The notes under the pieces are model-generated. The model was not told the origin of the DNA and did not search any database. It saw only the letters and a program-made list of their open reading frames with translations. A stretch of 64,000 bases of DNA, from NCBI GenBank assembly GCA_963540815.1, contig CAUTQY010000008.1, forward strand, positions 7,193-71,192, read 5' to 3'. Source of the DNA: Scybalousia_A sp963540815. Lineage in GTDB: Bacteria; Bacteroidota; Bacteroidia; Bacteroidales; P3. This document shows positions 42,149 to 51,946 of the stretch, one piece after another (the first letter of the stretch is position 1; the number at the start of each line of letters is the position of its first letter). The position numbers and the translations under genes are program-made.

Positions 42149-43693
42149 TTATTTTGTTACTCTTTCAAGCCATTTTACCATACCAAGCATTACGCCCATA
42201 GATATAAGGCAAACTATTAGGAATACCAACCAGCAATATTGAATAGGCCAAGCGTTGTACATAACAGGTCCTATCCATATAAGGAGGTTACCTACGGCCG
42301 TAGCTCCAAGCCACAAACCCTGACACAAACCAAGCAAATGTTTCGGTGCTACCTTTGAAACAAAAGAAAGACCCAAAGGAGAAATAAACAACTCTGCCAC
42401 GGTTAGGAAGAAATATGTAATAATCAACACCCACCAATCTGCTTTCATACCATTGGCCACAGTCTCGCCCATACTTCTGAACACTTCGCCGGAAGGGTAA
42501 TGATTCATAGCAGAGAATATTGTAAGGAACAGATACGCGCAGCCTGCTATTGCCATACCGTAAGCAATTTTTCTAGGAGTGGAAATATTTTTACCCTTTC
42601 TTGCCAATGCAGCGAATATCCACATAATTACAGGGGTAAGGAATATAACAAAGAAGGGATTAACGGCTTGCCATATTTCCGGAGCAATCTTATCCGTCTT
42701 TACGAAGTCTCTTGCAAATACCGAAAGAGACTGTCCGTTTTGGTGGAAAGAGAACCAGAAAAATATTGCAATACCCAAAACTGCGAACAAAGCATACATT
42801 CTTTGTTTGATTTCTTTCGCCATTGCCTGTTTTTCCTCTGCTGTGTATTCTATTGTAGCAGTGGTCTCTTTTTTGGCAGGAGTAGGAAATATTTTTTTGT
42901 TTACAAGGAATATTATCAAGGAAATCAACATTGCCGCCACAGAAGCAAAGAAAGAAAAATGTACTCCTTGGTTGAATATTTCCAAATATCTATTAGGGTC
43001 AAAAACCTGCTCGCCAATAGTTGCGGCAGCGGAAAGGTCATTGTATTTTGTGATTTGCTCTCCTATATTTCCGTTTATAACCTTATGGCAAAGTTCCGGC
43101 AGGTTGGCGTTATAGATAAACCCATTTACCTTTAACCACCATTGCCTTAACAACGGAGCAACAAAAGGAGCAATCAATCCTCCTATGTTGATGAAAACAT
43201 AAAAAATTTGAAAACCGGAATCTCTTTTTGTTTTTGCTATTCTTAGAGCCTCCTCTCCTTTTTGTGCTTCTTGTGCCTCATAGTTGTCATACATCTGACC
43301 GACTATTGCTTGCAAGTTACCCTTAAACAAACCGTTACCGAAGGCAATCAAAGCCAAAGCAACACAAGTAAAAGGTAACAACCAATACATATTGTTAGAG
43401 GTAGATGTAATAGGTATGGCCAACAGCACATAACCCAAAGCCATGATTATCAATCCCTTTTGAATAGTACCTTTATAATTTTGGGTACGGTCGGCAATAA
43501 TACCTCCGACAAGAGAGAGTACGTAAATAGCGGCATAAAATATGGCATAAATTAAGCCTGAGGTTCCATCGCTAAGACCAAACTTGGAGCAAAGAAACAA
43601 TAACAAAACGGCATTCATAATATAGTAGCCGAAACGCTCGCCCATATTACTCAAAGCAGCCGAAACTAAACCTTTTGGGTGATTTTTAAACAT
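42149..43693 (-). CDS. Peptide transporter, POT/PTR family of MFS
   Basis: A 514-residue proton-coupled peptide transporter. The N-terminus reads MFKNHPKGLVSAALSNMGERFGYYIMNAVLLLFL, the usual E-R-F-Y-Y motif of the family, and GGIIADRT follows. About 12-14 transmembrane helices are spread across the protein. The ATG at 43693 is used; a longer frame to 43834 adds a region that is untranslated leader with palindromes. Oligopeptide import would suit a proteolytic, asaccharolytic lifestyle, but the substrate cannot be read. Confidence 0.9.
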   Translation of the reverse strand: MFKNHPKGLVSAALSNMGERFGYYIMNAVLLLFLCSKFGLSDGTSGLIYAIFYAAIYVLSLVGGIIADRTQNYKGTIQKGLIIMALGYVLLAIPITSTSNNMYWLLPFTCVALALIAFGNGLFKGNLQAIVGQMYDNYEAQEAQKGEEALRIAKTKRDSGFQIFYVFINIGGLIAPFVAPLLRQWWLKVNGFIYNANLPELCHKVINGNIGEQITKYNDLSAAATIGEQVFDPNRYLEIFNQGVHFSFFASVAAMLISLIIFLVNKKIFPTPAKKETTATIEYTAEEKQAMAKEIKQRMYALFAVLGIAIFFWFSFHQNGQSLSVFARDFVKTDKIAPEIWQAVNPFFVIFLTPVIMWIFAALARKGKNISTPRKIAYGMAIAGCAYLFLTIFSAMNHYPSGEVFRSMGETVANGMKADWWVLIITYFFLTVAELFISPLGLSFVSKVAPKHLLGLCQGLWLGATAVGNLLIWIGPVMYNAWPIQYCWLVFLIVCLISMGVMLGMVKWLERVTK

Positions 43694-43752
43694 AGTCTTT
43701 TCTGTTTTATTATTAAATCTGTTAATTATTATCTCTCTTTTGATAACACTAC

Positions 43753-43781
43753 TTGTTTGATAAGCAAACATTATCAAACAA
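43753..43781 (-). promoter_or_regulatory. Perfect 11-bp inverted repeat in the leader of the peptide transporter
   Basis: TTGTTTGATAA (43753-43763) and TTATCAAACAA (43771-43781), loop GCAAACA. It lies between the -7 box at 43796-43803 and the ATG, so it could be a hairpin in the mRNA or a regulator site. Confidence 0.45.
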
Positions 43782-43795
43782 AATAAAAGTGTGTG

Positions 43796-43803
43796 CAAAG
43801 GTA
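43796..43803 (-). promoter_or_regulatory. -7 element of the peptide transporter gene
   Basis: TACCTTTG on the minus strand, nearest of several such boxes (others at 43939-43946 and 44025-44032) upstream of the gene. Confidence 0.5.
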
Positions 43804-44092
43804 ATATTTTTTTTGTATTATAGTATAAACTCACAGTAAGAAAAAGAAAAGATTAAAAAATATTAGAAATAAAAATTATACTTTAATATTTATAATCAAT
43901 TAAAGCAGGTCTTTCATTTTACAGTATCTTCAATAGCACAAAATTACGTGTATGGTAAAATACGACAAAGTATTTACACTTTAAGAATATGTGTTGTCCT
44001 TTTTTATCATTGCAGAAGTCTGCCCAAAGTTACGACTTATCACAAGGTATGCAAATTAGTATCCGAATTGTTAATAAAATAGGTTTTTTTTG

Positions 44093-44100
44093 TAGTTTTG
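44093..44100 (+). promoter_or_regulatory. -7 element of the YfhO operon
   Basis: TAGTTTTG, 32 nt before the ATG at 44133, with TTG 22 nt further upstream (44068-44070). It supports starting the protein at 44133 rather than 43989. Confidence 0.5.
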
Positions 44101-44132
44101 CAAGTTGGAAATTATTATCAGTGTTAAAAGAT

Positions 44133-46724
44133 ATGAATAAAATTGATTTCAAAAAAATTATACCTCACCTTGTAGCAGTGCTTGTTTTTATCATAGCATC
44201 TTTCGTTTATTTTTCTCCGGTGCTAAACAACAAACAACTTGCGCAAAGTGATATGGGGCAGTTTGACGGTATGAGCAAATCTCTCATAGACTACCACAAA
44301 TCAACGGGAGATTATTCGGAATGGACAAACTCCATGTTTTCGGGCATGCCTGCCTATCAATTGGTTAACGGACACAACTATAACATATTAGAATACATAG
44401 CCAAACCTCCTACCTTAGGAAAATACAACTTGTCGGCAGGAGTTTTCTTTTTATTGGCTTTGGGCTTTTACATATTTATGGTAAGTCTAAGGGTTAATCC
44501 TTGGATGTCCATCTTTGCCGGACTTATTTACGCTTTGGGTTCCTACAATATAATAATAATAGGTGTAGGACACATTACCAAGGCTTGGGCAATGTCTATG
44601 ATGGCGCCGGTATTTGCAGGAATGATACTTGTTTTTGAAAAAAAATATATCAAGGGGCTTGTTTTATTCTGCTTGGCTCTCGGCTTGCAAATAAGTTTCA
44701 ATCACATACAAATAACCTACTATACTCTTATAGTAGCAATAATTTTGGGTATTTCTTATTTTGTGTTTGCATTAAAGAAAAAAGAAATAAAAGATTTTGC
44801 CAAAAGTTTGGCTTTTTTGCTAATTGGTGCAATAATAGCCCTTATGCCTTCTACGGGGCATATTTTGGTAAATCAAGAATATGTAAAGCATACAATGCGA
44901 GGAGGTAGCGAATTGACAATTCACCACGGCAACGCTCAAAAAAATAACGTTAACGACAAAGGTTTGGATATTAATTATGCTTACTCTTGGTCCTACGGCA
45001 AGGCAGAGACAATGACACTACTAATTCCCGACTACAAAGGAGGAGGCTCGTCAGACTTCAGACGTATGGAATACGACTCTCCTCAGATGCTCAATCGCTC
45101 CAAACTTCTTGCCGGCAGATTTGCTCCTGAGGTTTGCCAACAGGTAGGAGTTGCAACCTCTTATTTCGGAACACAACCCTTTACGGCAGGTCCGGTTTAT
45201 TTTGGTGCAATAGTTATTTTTCTTTCTCTTTTGGGTTTCATTATCATAGAAAACAAATATCGTTGGTGGCTTTTGGTTGCTACCATTGTAAGTGTTTTGC
45301 TTTCTTGGGGTAACAACTTTATGATACTCAACGAGTGGTTGTTTTATCATCTTCCTTTGTATAACAAGTTTAGAACTCCGTCCATGGCTCTTGTTATAGC
45401 AAACGTAACCTTATGTATTGTGGCATTTTTGGGGTTGAAGGCTTTCTTTGAAGAAAAAGATAATAAAAAACGCAAACTTTCTTTATATATTGGCGGAGGA
45501 ATAACATTGTTTATTACTTTACTTTGTGCGGTAGTACCGGACTTGTTTACGGATTTTCACAACGTAAAAGATGCTAGCCTTGCCAATCAAATAGGCTTGC
45601 AAGAAAACTTGATTTCCGCAATAGAAGCAGATAGACGATATATGTTTGTATCGGATTCGTGGAGAAGTTTTATTTTTATAGCCCTTGCCTTTCTTACTTT
45701 GTTATTTTTCGTTAGAGCAAGAATAAAAAAACAAAACATAGTTTTTTGTATCATAGGTATTTTTGCCGTTATAGACCTTTGGGTTGTAGACAAGCGGTAC
45801 GTAAATAATGAAACCAATTATCAAAGCAAATATGAGGCTTTGCCAACGCCAAGCAAAGCCGAGTCCGATATTTTGGATGTATTGTCAAAAGAAAAACCTT
45901 CTCATTATAGGGTTTATAATATGGCTGTCAATACCTTTAATGATGCCTCAACTTCTTACTTTTTCCCTTCCGTAGGCGGTTATTCTGCAGCCAAATTGCA
46001 AAGGTATCAGGATGTTATAGACTTTTATTTTACAAATACTACCTACAAACAAAAAGATTTGAATGACACCGCTCTTTTGTATAAAAATCCGTTAAGACAA
46101 GTTCTTTCTTCCGCCCGTAACATGCAAGGTTTTTCTATGCCTAATTTAGGAGTTTTGAATATGTTAGATACTCGTTTTGTTATTGTCAATCAAAACGCCT
46201 TTGTAGAAAATACCGAACGATGCGGAGCGGCGTGGTTTGCAAATAATATTAAATGGGTAAACAATCCTAATGAAGAAATATTAGCCTTAGACAATTTTGA
46301 TGCCAAACAAACAGCGGTAGTAAGCAGAGAGTTTGCCCCACAAATAAAAGATATACAACAAGATAGTACGGCTAAAATCACCTTTGAAGCAGAGCGGAAC
46401 GACAACCCTACTCGCAGAGTATATCATACAAATTCAAAAACGGGCCAACTTGCCGTATTTTCCGAAATCTATTATAAGGACTCTTGGAAAGCGTATATTG
46501 ACGGCAAAGAAGTACCTTATTTGCGTGCAAATTATGTGCTTAGAGCCTTGTATGTGCCACAAGGAGTACACAAAATAGAATTTGTTTGCAAATCCGACAT
46601 ACTTACTAAGGCAAAAATCATCAACTTTATAGGCTCTGCGTTGCTTGTATTGTTGATATGCTTTGCAATTTTTCAACCCTATGTTAAAAAAAGGTTTAAC
46701 AAAAAATCAAACAAAGAAAACTAA
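44133..46724 (+). CDS. YfhO-family multi-spanning membrane protein
   Basis: An 863-residue membrane protein with about 12 helices in the first 560 residues, a long soluble segment, and one final helix (FIGSALLVLLICFAIF) before a basic tail. GT-C-like features include the early acidic loop LAQSDMGQFDGMSK and the repeated GYYTL/ILGISY hydrophobic blocks. YfhO proteins are proposed glycosyltransferases or lipid-linked sugar modifiers of the envelope. The start is the ATG at 44133 (MNKIDFKK), because the upstream frame has no hydrophobic-consistent start and the promoter lies inside it. It is first of four genes joined by gaps of 9, 4 and 5 bp. Confidence 0.8.
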   Translation: MNKIDFKKIIPHLVAVLVFIIASFVYFSPVLNNKQLAQSDMGQFDGMSKSLIDYHKSTGDYSEWTNSMFSGMPAYQLVNGHNYNILEYIAKPPTLGKYNLSAGVFFLLALGFYIFMVSLRVNPWMSIFAGLIYALGSYNIIIIGVGHITKAWAMSMMAPVFAGMILVFEKKYIKGLVLFCLALGLQISFNHIQITYYTLIVAIILGISYFVFALKKKEIKDFAKSLAFLLIGAIIALMPSTGHILVNQEYVKHTMRGGSELTIHHGNAQKNNVNDKGLDINYAYSWSYGKAETMTLLIPDYKGGGSSDFRRMEYDSPQMLNRSKLLAGRFAPEVCQQVGVATSYFGTQPFTAGPVYFGAIVIFLSLLGFIIIENKYRWWLLVATIVSVLLSWGNNFMILNEWLFYHLPLYNKFRTPSMALVIANVTLCIVAFLGLKAFFEEKDNKKRKLSLYIGGGITLFITLLCAVVPDLFTDFHNVKDASLANQIGLQENLISAIEADRRYMFVSDSWRSFIFIALAFLTLLFFVRARIKKQNIVFCIIGIFAVIDLWVVDKRYVNNETNYQSKYEALPTPSKAESDILDVLSKEKPSHYRVYNMAVNTFNDASTSYFFPSVGGYSAAKLQRYQDVIDFYFTNTTYKQKDLNDTALLYKNPLRQVLSSARNMQGFSMPNLGVLNMLDTRFVIVNQNAFVENTERCGAAWFANNIKWVNNPNEEILALDNFDAKQTAVVSREFAPQIKDIQQDSTAKITFEAERNDNPTRRVYHTNSKTGQLAVFSEIYYKDSWKAYIDGKEVPYLRANYVLRALYVPQGVHKIEFVCKSDILTKAKIINFIGSALLVLLICFAIFQPYVKKRFNKKSNKEN

Positions 46725-46733
46725 ATAAAGAGT

Positions 46734-47714
46734 ATGAAAAAAGTTTTGGTTACAGGAGCCTCCGGTTTTATAGGTAGCACTCTCTGCGATATGCTCTTGG
46801 GAAAAGAAGGTCCTGAGGTTTGGGCAGGGGTAAGGAAAACTTCCGATAGAAGATATTTGCAAAGTCCGAAATTACATTTCATTGATTTGCAATATAGTAA
46901 TCCGGAGATGCTTAAACAGCAAATGGAAAAAGAAAAATTTGATACCGTTTTTCACCTTGCCGGGCTTACCAAAGCCAAAACTCAAGAGGAGTTTGACAGG
47001 GTAAATTTTCTTTTTACGAAAAATCTTGTGGAAGCCCTAAACGAACAAGAGTGCAAATTGATACATATGTCTTCTTTTGCCGCACATGGTCCGGCAAGAC
47101 AAAATTCTATTGCCAAAGCGGAGGACGAAAACGAACCCAATACAATGTATGGCATTAGCAAACTGAGAGCGGAGGAGTATATAAACAAGAATTGTAAAAA
47201 CAAATATGTAATTCTCCGTCCGACAGGTGTGTACGGAGAAAGAGAAAAGGATTATTTCGTATATTTCAAAACAATAAAATCTCACATAGACGCAACTCTC
47301 GGCAAACCGAAACAAAGACTTACTTTTATTTATTCCAAGGACCTTTGCAAGGTTTGTATTCTTGCTGCAGAAAATAATGATGTTTACAACAAAACTTATT
47401 TTGTATCCGATGGCAATGTGTATCTTGACAGTGAGTTTTCCGAAATAACAAAACAAGTATTCAACACATGGACAATATCAATACGCTTTCCTCTTTGGAT
47501 AGTTAAATTTACTTCCTCCTTCTTGGATAATTTTGGCAAATTGGTAGGCAAACAATTTACGCTAAACAAAGACAAATATAATCTTTTGGCTGCAAGGAAT
47601 TGGGAATGCGATGTGGAGAATCTTAAAAAAGATTTGGGCTTTGTACCCGACTATGATTTGAAAAGAGGAGTAGCGGAGGCTATTGCTTGGTACAAAAAAG
47701 AAAGATGGCTCTAA
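46734..47714 (+). CDS. NAD-dependent epimerase/dehydratase
   Basis: A 326-residue extended short-chain dehydrogenase. The Rossmann motif VLVTGASGFIGSTLCDML is at residues 4-21, and the catalytic YxxxK is in MYGISKLRAEEYI near residues 141-152. ILRPTGVYGERE is the usual follow-on motif of the sugar epimerase group. The substrate is probably a nucleotide sugar for the glycan pathway of this operon; the precise reaction is unknown. Confidence 0.85.
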   Translation: MKKVLVTGASGFIGSTLCDMLLGKEGPEVWAGVRKTSDRRYLQSPKLHFIDLQYSNPEMLKQQMEKEKFDTVFHLAGLTKAKTQEEFDRVNFLFTKNLVEALNEQECKLIHMSSFAAHGPARQNSIAKAEDENEPNTMYGISKLRAEEYINKNCKNKYVILRPTGVYGEREKDYFVYFKTIKSHIDATLGKPKQRLTFIYSKDLCKVCILAAENNDVYNKTYFVSDGNVYLDSEFSEITKQVFNTWTISIRFPLWIVKFTSSFLDNFGKLVGKQFTLNKDKYNLLAARNWECDVENLKKDLGFVPDYDLKRGVAEAIAWYKKERWL

Positions 47715-47718
47715 GAAA

Positions 47719-48639
47719 ATGGAAAAAGTCCCTGTATTGTTTATAATTTTTAATAATTCGGATTTTGTTGCAAAATGTTTTGAACCCATAAGGCAATACA
47801 AACCCAAACAACTTTTTATTGCTCAAGACGGAGCAAGAGCTTTTATTAAAGACGAAAAAGAAAAAATACTACAAGTAAGGGAATGGATATTAAATAATAT
47901 AGACTGGGATTGTGAGATTAAAACAATGTTTCTCTCAGAAAATCTTGGTCCCGCTCGTGCCGTATCCTCTTTTCTCAAATGGTATTTTTCGCAAGTGGAA
48001 TACGGAATAGTTTTGGAACACGATTGTTTGGCAAACAAGGATTTTTTTGATTTTTGTGCCGAATTGCTTGTAAAATATAAGGACAACGAAAATATTTGTA
48101 CCATTTCCGGTTTTAACGTATTGGGCAAAAGCGAGCAGAGTACGGATTCTTATTTTTTTACTCATACTCAACAACTTTGGGGTTGGGCATCTTGGCAAAG
48201 GACTTTCAAAGATTATGATATATATTTAAGAGATTATACGCTAAAAGAGTTTAAGGCAAATATTAAGGATACTCTTATTTTCAAACACGAAAAACGTGCC
48301 TCTATTGAAAAATTCCTTGCAATGAAAAAACAGGCTTATAACACTTGGGACCATCAACTGTTTTACTATTGTTTGAGACACAAGGCAATAAATATAGAAC
48401 CGAAATATAATTTGGTATCAAATATAGGTTTTTCTTCTCAGGCTATTCATTGCAAGAACGAAAATTCTTTTCTTGCAAACAACCCTACATACAATATACT
48501 ACCTCTTAAACATCCAACTCTGATTAAGGTAAATGACGCTGAGGAAGAAAAAATCTATAAAAAATTTTGGTACAAATCCGCCTTACAACTTTTGGTAAGA
48601 TTTTTGGATAGAGTCTTGTTTATGAAAAAACAGTTCTAA
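47719..48639 (+). CDS. GT-A type glycosyltransferase
   Basis: A 306-residue protein whose N-terminus (VPVLFIIFNNSDFVAKCFEPIRQYKPKQLFIAQDGAR) and YGIVLEHDCLANKDFFDFC (an acidic EHD motif near residues 95-97, in the place of the DxD or EDD metal motif) resemble nucleotide-sugar transferases of the GNT-I-like type. WGWASWQRTF and TWDHQLFYYC follow. It has no transmembrane helix. The ATG at 47719 is chosen; a longer frame overlaps the epimerase gene. It acts at the cytoplasmic face on lipid-linked sugar, by inference from the operon. Confidence 0.78.
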   Translation: MEKVPVLFIIFNNSDFVAKCFEPIRQYKPKQLFIAQDGARAFIKDEKEKILQVREWILNNIDWDCEIKTMFLSENLGPARAVSSFLKWYFSQVEYGIVLEHDCLANKDFFDFCAELLVKYKDNENICTISGFNVLGKSEQSTDSYFFTHTQQLWGWASWQRTFKDYDIYLRDYTLKEFKANIKDTLIFKHEKRASIEKFLAMKKQAYNTWDHQLFYYCLRHKAINIEPKYNLVSNIGFSSQAIHCKNENSFLANNPTYNILPLKHPTLIKVNDAEEEKIYKKFWYKSALQLLVRFLDRVLFMKKQF

Positions 48640-48644
48640 CAACA

Positions 48645-50096
48645 ATGGCTCAAAGTGTAAAAACTAACTATATCTTTAATCTCATCAATACTTTAACACA
48701 GGTATTGCTTCCATTGGTTACGTTTCCGTACGCCTCCCGTGTCCTTCTGCCCGAAGGCATAGGACATGTAAATTCCTTTATGAGTATTATTAATGTTATA
48801 ATTCTTTGCACTTCTTTGGGCATACCTCTTTATGCAATAAAAGAAATTGCTCGTATAAGAGACAATGACGCACAAAGAAACTCCACAACAATAGAAATAC
48901 TTCTTTTGCATGTTTTTCTAACCCTATTCGGTTATGTTGTCGTATTTTTTTTGGGTATTTTCGTAAAACAAATCAATCATGACCTACCCCTCTTTCTTCT
49001 CCTGTCCTTGAGTATGTTATTCACAACCATAGGTTGCGAATGGTATTATCAGGCTATGGAAGATTTTAAATATATAACCCTTAGGGCAATAGTCATAAGA
49101 CTGCTGAGTATAGCTTATTTGTTTCTATTCGTAAAAACAAAATCGGATATTATTCCATACGCTTTTTTTAGTGTTTTCGGAGTTTTGGGTAGTAATATTT
49201 TTAACTTCGTAAGATTGTTTAGACTCTTGGATACAAAGTATTTACACATAAATGCTTTGCATCCGTTCAGACATTTCAAAGGAGTTAGTAAAATTTTTGT
49301 ATTCAATATTGTAACAAGTATTTACGCACAACTCAATACCGTTTTTCTCGGTTTTTATCATTCCGATAATGCCGCCGGTTACTACACGGCAGCCATGAAA
49401 TTAAACCTTACCGCCCTAACACTTACCTATGCTTTGGCAAATGTTATGTTACCTCGTCTTAGCAATTTAATATCTACGGGTAGTAAGGAAAAATTCACGG
49501 AAATGGCTCAAAAATCATATGATTTTTCTTTTGCTCTTTGCTTACCTATGGCAGTAGGACTTATTTTTGTCAGTCCGTACGCCATGATTCTGCTTTCGGG
49601 TATAAACTTTGAGCCTTCAGTGTCGGTAAGTCAGATTATTTCTTTTACAATATTATTTATCGCTCTTTCAAATGTGATGGGCATACAAATGCTTTTTCCT
49701 TTGGGATATATGAATAAGGTTATCAAATGTGTTACACTAGGTTGTTTTGTAGATATTTTTGCTTGTATAATTTTTGTACCCAAACTAAGCCAAAACGGAG
49801 CGGCCTTGGCATATTTGCTTGCGGAGTTTGCGGTAACCTTTTCCATGTTTTTTATAGGCAAAAAACAGTTGAATATAAAATATTTAAACTCTTCTCATAT
49901 CATTTATGTTTTTGCTGCTGTGATAATGTCCGTAGTTTTGTGGTTTGAAAGTAAAATTTCTTTGGGTTTGGTTAGCAAACTAACTCTTATGATAATTTCC
50001 GGAGCAACAATTTACATACTCACGTTATTTGTTTGCAAGGACAATATCAGTACCCGAATTATGGAAATACTTAAAACCAAAAAATTCTTTTTGTAG
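48645..50096 (+). CDS. Wzx-type flippase / polysaccharide export membrane protein
   Basis: A 483-residue protein with about 14 hydrophobic segments, starting YIFNLINTLTQVLLPLVTFPYASRVLLPEGIG, the signature of oligosaccharide flippases of the MATE-like superfamily. It should turn undecaprenyl-linked sugar units to the outer face of the inner membrane. It is last in the YfhO-epimerase-glycosyltransferase operon; no polymerase gene is present in the window. Confidence 0.88.
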   Translation: MAQSVKTNYIFNLINTLTQVLLPLVTFPYASRVLLPEGIGHVNSFMSIINVIILCTSLGIPLYAIKEIARIRDNDAQRNSTTIEILLLHVFLTLFGYVVVFFLGIFVKQINHDLPLFLLLSLSMLFTTIGCEWYYQAMEDFKYITLRAIVIRLLSIAYLFLFVKTKSDIIPYAFFSVFGVLGSNIFNFVRLFRLLDTKYLHINALHPFRHFKGVSKIFVFNIVTSIYAQLNTVFLGFYHSDNAAGYYTAAMKLNLTALTLTYALANVMLPRLSNLISTGSKEKFTEMAQKSYDFSFALCLPMAVGLIFVSPYAMILLSGINFEPSVSVSQIISFTILFIALSNVMGIQMLFPLGYMNKVIKCVTLGCFVDIFACIIFVPKLSQNGAALAYLLAEFAVTFSMFFIGKKQLNIKYLNSSHIIYVFAAVIMSVVLWFESKISLGLVSKLTLMIISGATIYILTLFVCKDNISTRIMEILKTKKFFL

Positions 50097-50348
50097 CCAC
50101 ATTGGTTTGCATTGCCAAATCTTGTCAAAGAGGCAAAGACATTTTTTTCATTACCAAAAACGAAAAGGCAAGAGTATAAATCGGAATGTATTGCCACACT
50201 TTTCTCTCGCAATGACGGTTTGTAGCATATTTTTTCCGGTTTGCCACGACTTAAAGCGAAGTCTCGCAACGATGGACGCGGACAACATTTTTATCCTTTG
50301 ATAGTTAACTCTGCCGTCATTGCAAACGCAGTGAAGCAACCCGTTTCC

Positions 50349-50511
50349 TATTATAATTCTGCCAAAGGGCTTTTGGTTTCTGCCAAAGGCCGTTTCAATA
50401 ATGAAAAAACATAGTTTTTCCGGCAAAAAAACATAGTTTTTTGAGTCAAAAAACTATGTTTTTTTGACAACGAATCGCCGTTTGGCAGAAATCAAACAAA
50501 GAAAGGCAAAA
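50349..50511 (+). repeat. Composite palindromic repeat, core copy B
   Basis: Same 163-bp length as copies A and C, with hairpin arms at 50425-50443 and 50447-50465 and loop AGT. It is flanked by REP-like sequence at 50315-50343 and an inverted one at 50541-50578. Confidence 0.85.
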
Positions 50512-50719
50512 TTTTTATACGATATGGCAATATATAATATGGATTGCCACGACTTAAAGCGAAGTCTCGCAATGACGAAAAGGGAAGGTTAGCAATGAAG
50601 TGTTGTTTGAGATGGTTACGACTTTTGGGAAAAGAACAACAAGAACAAATACCTATTCGTAAGTATAAAAAATGGAAAATGAGAACATAATAACGCCATA
50701 AAATACCAAAAACAGAGTA

Positions 50720-50750
50720 TTGTCCGCCTCCGTGTTCACAAGTAACTTTG
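50720..50750 (+). promoter_or_regulatory. Promoter of the hmu-type heme operon
   Basis: TTG (50720-50722), 20-nt spacer, TAACTTTG (50743-50750), 29 nt before the ATG at 50780. No clear Fur-like palindrome was seen around it. Confidence 0.65.
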
Positions 50751-50779
50751 CATTCGTAAAATAATTAAAACAGATAAAT

Positions 50780-51265
50780 ATGAAACTTAGAACAATTTTA
50801 ATGATGGCTATTTTGGCAGTTTGCTCGGTAGCCTGTGGTGATGATGACGAATCTACGCCGGTGGCGGATTTTGTGGTAGCAAAATACAATGGCGCCATTG
50901 AGATGACAGTTTCCGGTAACAGTCAAGGTTCTTCCGAATTTTACATTGAGATAACCAAGACCTCGGATGCGACTGTTTCTATGTCCATAGTTAATAAAGA
51001 AACAACAAATCACGGTATGAGTGTAGGTCATATAGACATAGACGGAGTCACGGTAACGGACGCCGGTAATTCCACCTATAAACTTTCAAAATCAACTTCC
51101 AACGGAGGTTTTACCGCAACTGATGTGAATTCTGCAAGTAAGACGGTATGGACTTTCACAACCTTTGAAGGAACGGTAAGCAACGGTACTCTTAATTTGG
51201 ATATGGTTGCCAAACCGGGGGCAATGCCTATGCCGGTTACTATGAAGTTTACGGGTTCAAAGTAA
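50780..51265 (+). CDS. Calycin-like domain lipoprotein at the head of the heme operon
   Basis: A 161-residue lipoprotein. The signal peptide ends LAVCSVACGDDD, with the lipobox Cys at residue 19. The rest is strand-rich with NGAIEMTVSGNSQGSSEFYIEIT and TFTTFEGTVSNGTLNLDM, fitting the Bacteroidetes calycin-like lipoprotein family. It sits 24 bp before hmuY and after the only promoter found, so it is probably co-expressed. A role in ligand binding at the surface is possible by fold and context, but not shown. Confidence 0.75.
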   Translation: MKLRTILMMAILAVCSVACGDDDESTPVADFVVAKYNGAIEMTVSGNSQGSSEFYIEITKTSDATVSMSIVNKETTNHGMSVGHIDIDGVTVTDAGNSTYKLSKSTSNGGFTATDVNSASKTVWTFTTFEGTVSNGTLNLDMVAKPGAMPMPVTMKFTGSK

Positions 51266-51289
51266 GGTTTTGAATAAATATGAAATAAT

Positions 51290-51946
51290 ATGTTTGCAGA
51301 TAGAAGAACAATATTGTTTCTGTCGGGAGTGATAGCAATACTATCACTCTCGGCTTGTAATGGAATATTTGAGGATATTTATGACGAACCCGTTAAGGAG
51401 AAAAACGAATACGGATTTGTCGTTATTGACGATAAGACGAATATGGGACGAATCTATATAGATGCAACAAAATATACCGAATGGCATTATATAGACCTGC
51501 ACAACAAAAGGGTTGTAACTAAAACGGTGGATGAACTTGCCCCAAAGGATTGGGATTTTGCCGTACATCGTTATGATACAAAAACCAACCAAGGTGCAGT
51601 CGCAGAAAGCGAGGCAACGGATTTTAATTCTATTGCGAACATTAACAACATTTCTGCCGAGTCTTTTGTATCGGACGAATGGACAACCGACAGGATTACC
51701 GTTGATATGTCGCAAATGATGCAGGGTATAATCATATATGCGGAGGACTACTACAATCCTTGTTTGTCAAAATGGTTGGATGTTAATACTTCAACAATGC
51801 CTCCCATCTATACTCTTTCCGGTAAAATATACATACTAAAACTCTCCGACAGCTCTTATGCCGCTATTCGTCTTACCAACTTTATGAATGATGCCGCAAC
51901 AAAAGGTTTTATGACCATAGACTATTTATACCCTATAAAGTTATGA
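51290..51946 (+). CDS. hmuY: HmuY-family heme-binding lipoprotein
   Basis: A 218-residue lipoprotein with a signal ending ILSLSACNG (lipobox Cys near residue 23). The mature domain matches the HmuY family: ATKYTEWHYIDLHNKRVV, PKDWDFAVHRYDTKTNQGA near the middle, SKWLDVNTSTMPPIYTLSGKIYILKLSDSSYAAIRLTNF near the end. HmuY is a surface hemophore-like protein that takes heme from host proteins and passes it to HmuR. In P. gingivalis two His ligate heme; here candidate ligands include the His in WHYIDLH and Met residues in SQMMQ, as reported for other HmuY-like proteins. Its stop overlaps the hmuR start by 4 bp. Confidence 0.85.
   Translation: MFADRRTILFLSGVIAILSLSACNGIFEDIYDEPVKEKNEYGFVVIDDKTNMGRIYIDATKYTEWHYIDLHNKRVVTKTVDELAPKDWDFAVHRYDTKTNQGAVAESEATDFNSIANINNISAESFVSDEWTTDRITVDMSQMMQGIIIYAEDYYNPCLSKWLDVNTSTMPPIYTLSGKIYILKLSDSSYAAIRLTNFMNDAATKGFMTIDYLYPIKL

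Larger units (their letters stand above)
50097..50779. other. Gene-free stretch with REP-like units, composite repeat copy B and the hmu promoter
   Basis: REP-like units occur at about 50185-50217, 50240-50280, 50315-50343 and 50541-50578. The 163-bp core B is at 50349-50511. The hmu operon promoter is at 50720-50750. No coding sequence is supported. Confidence 0.75.
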
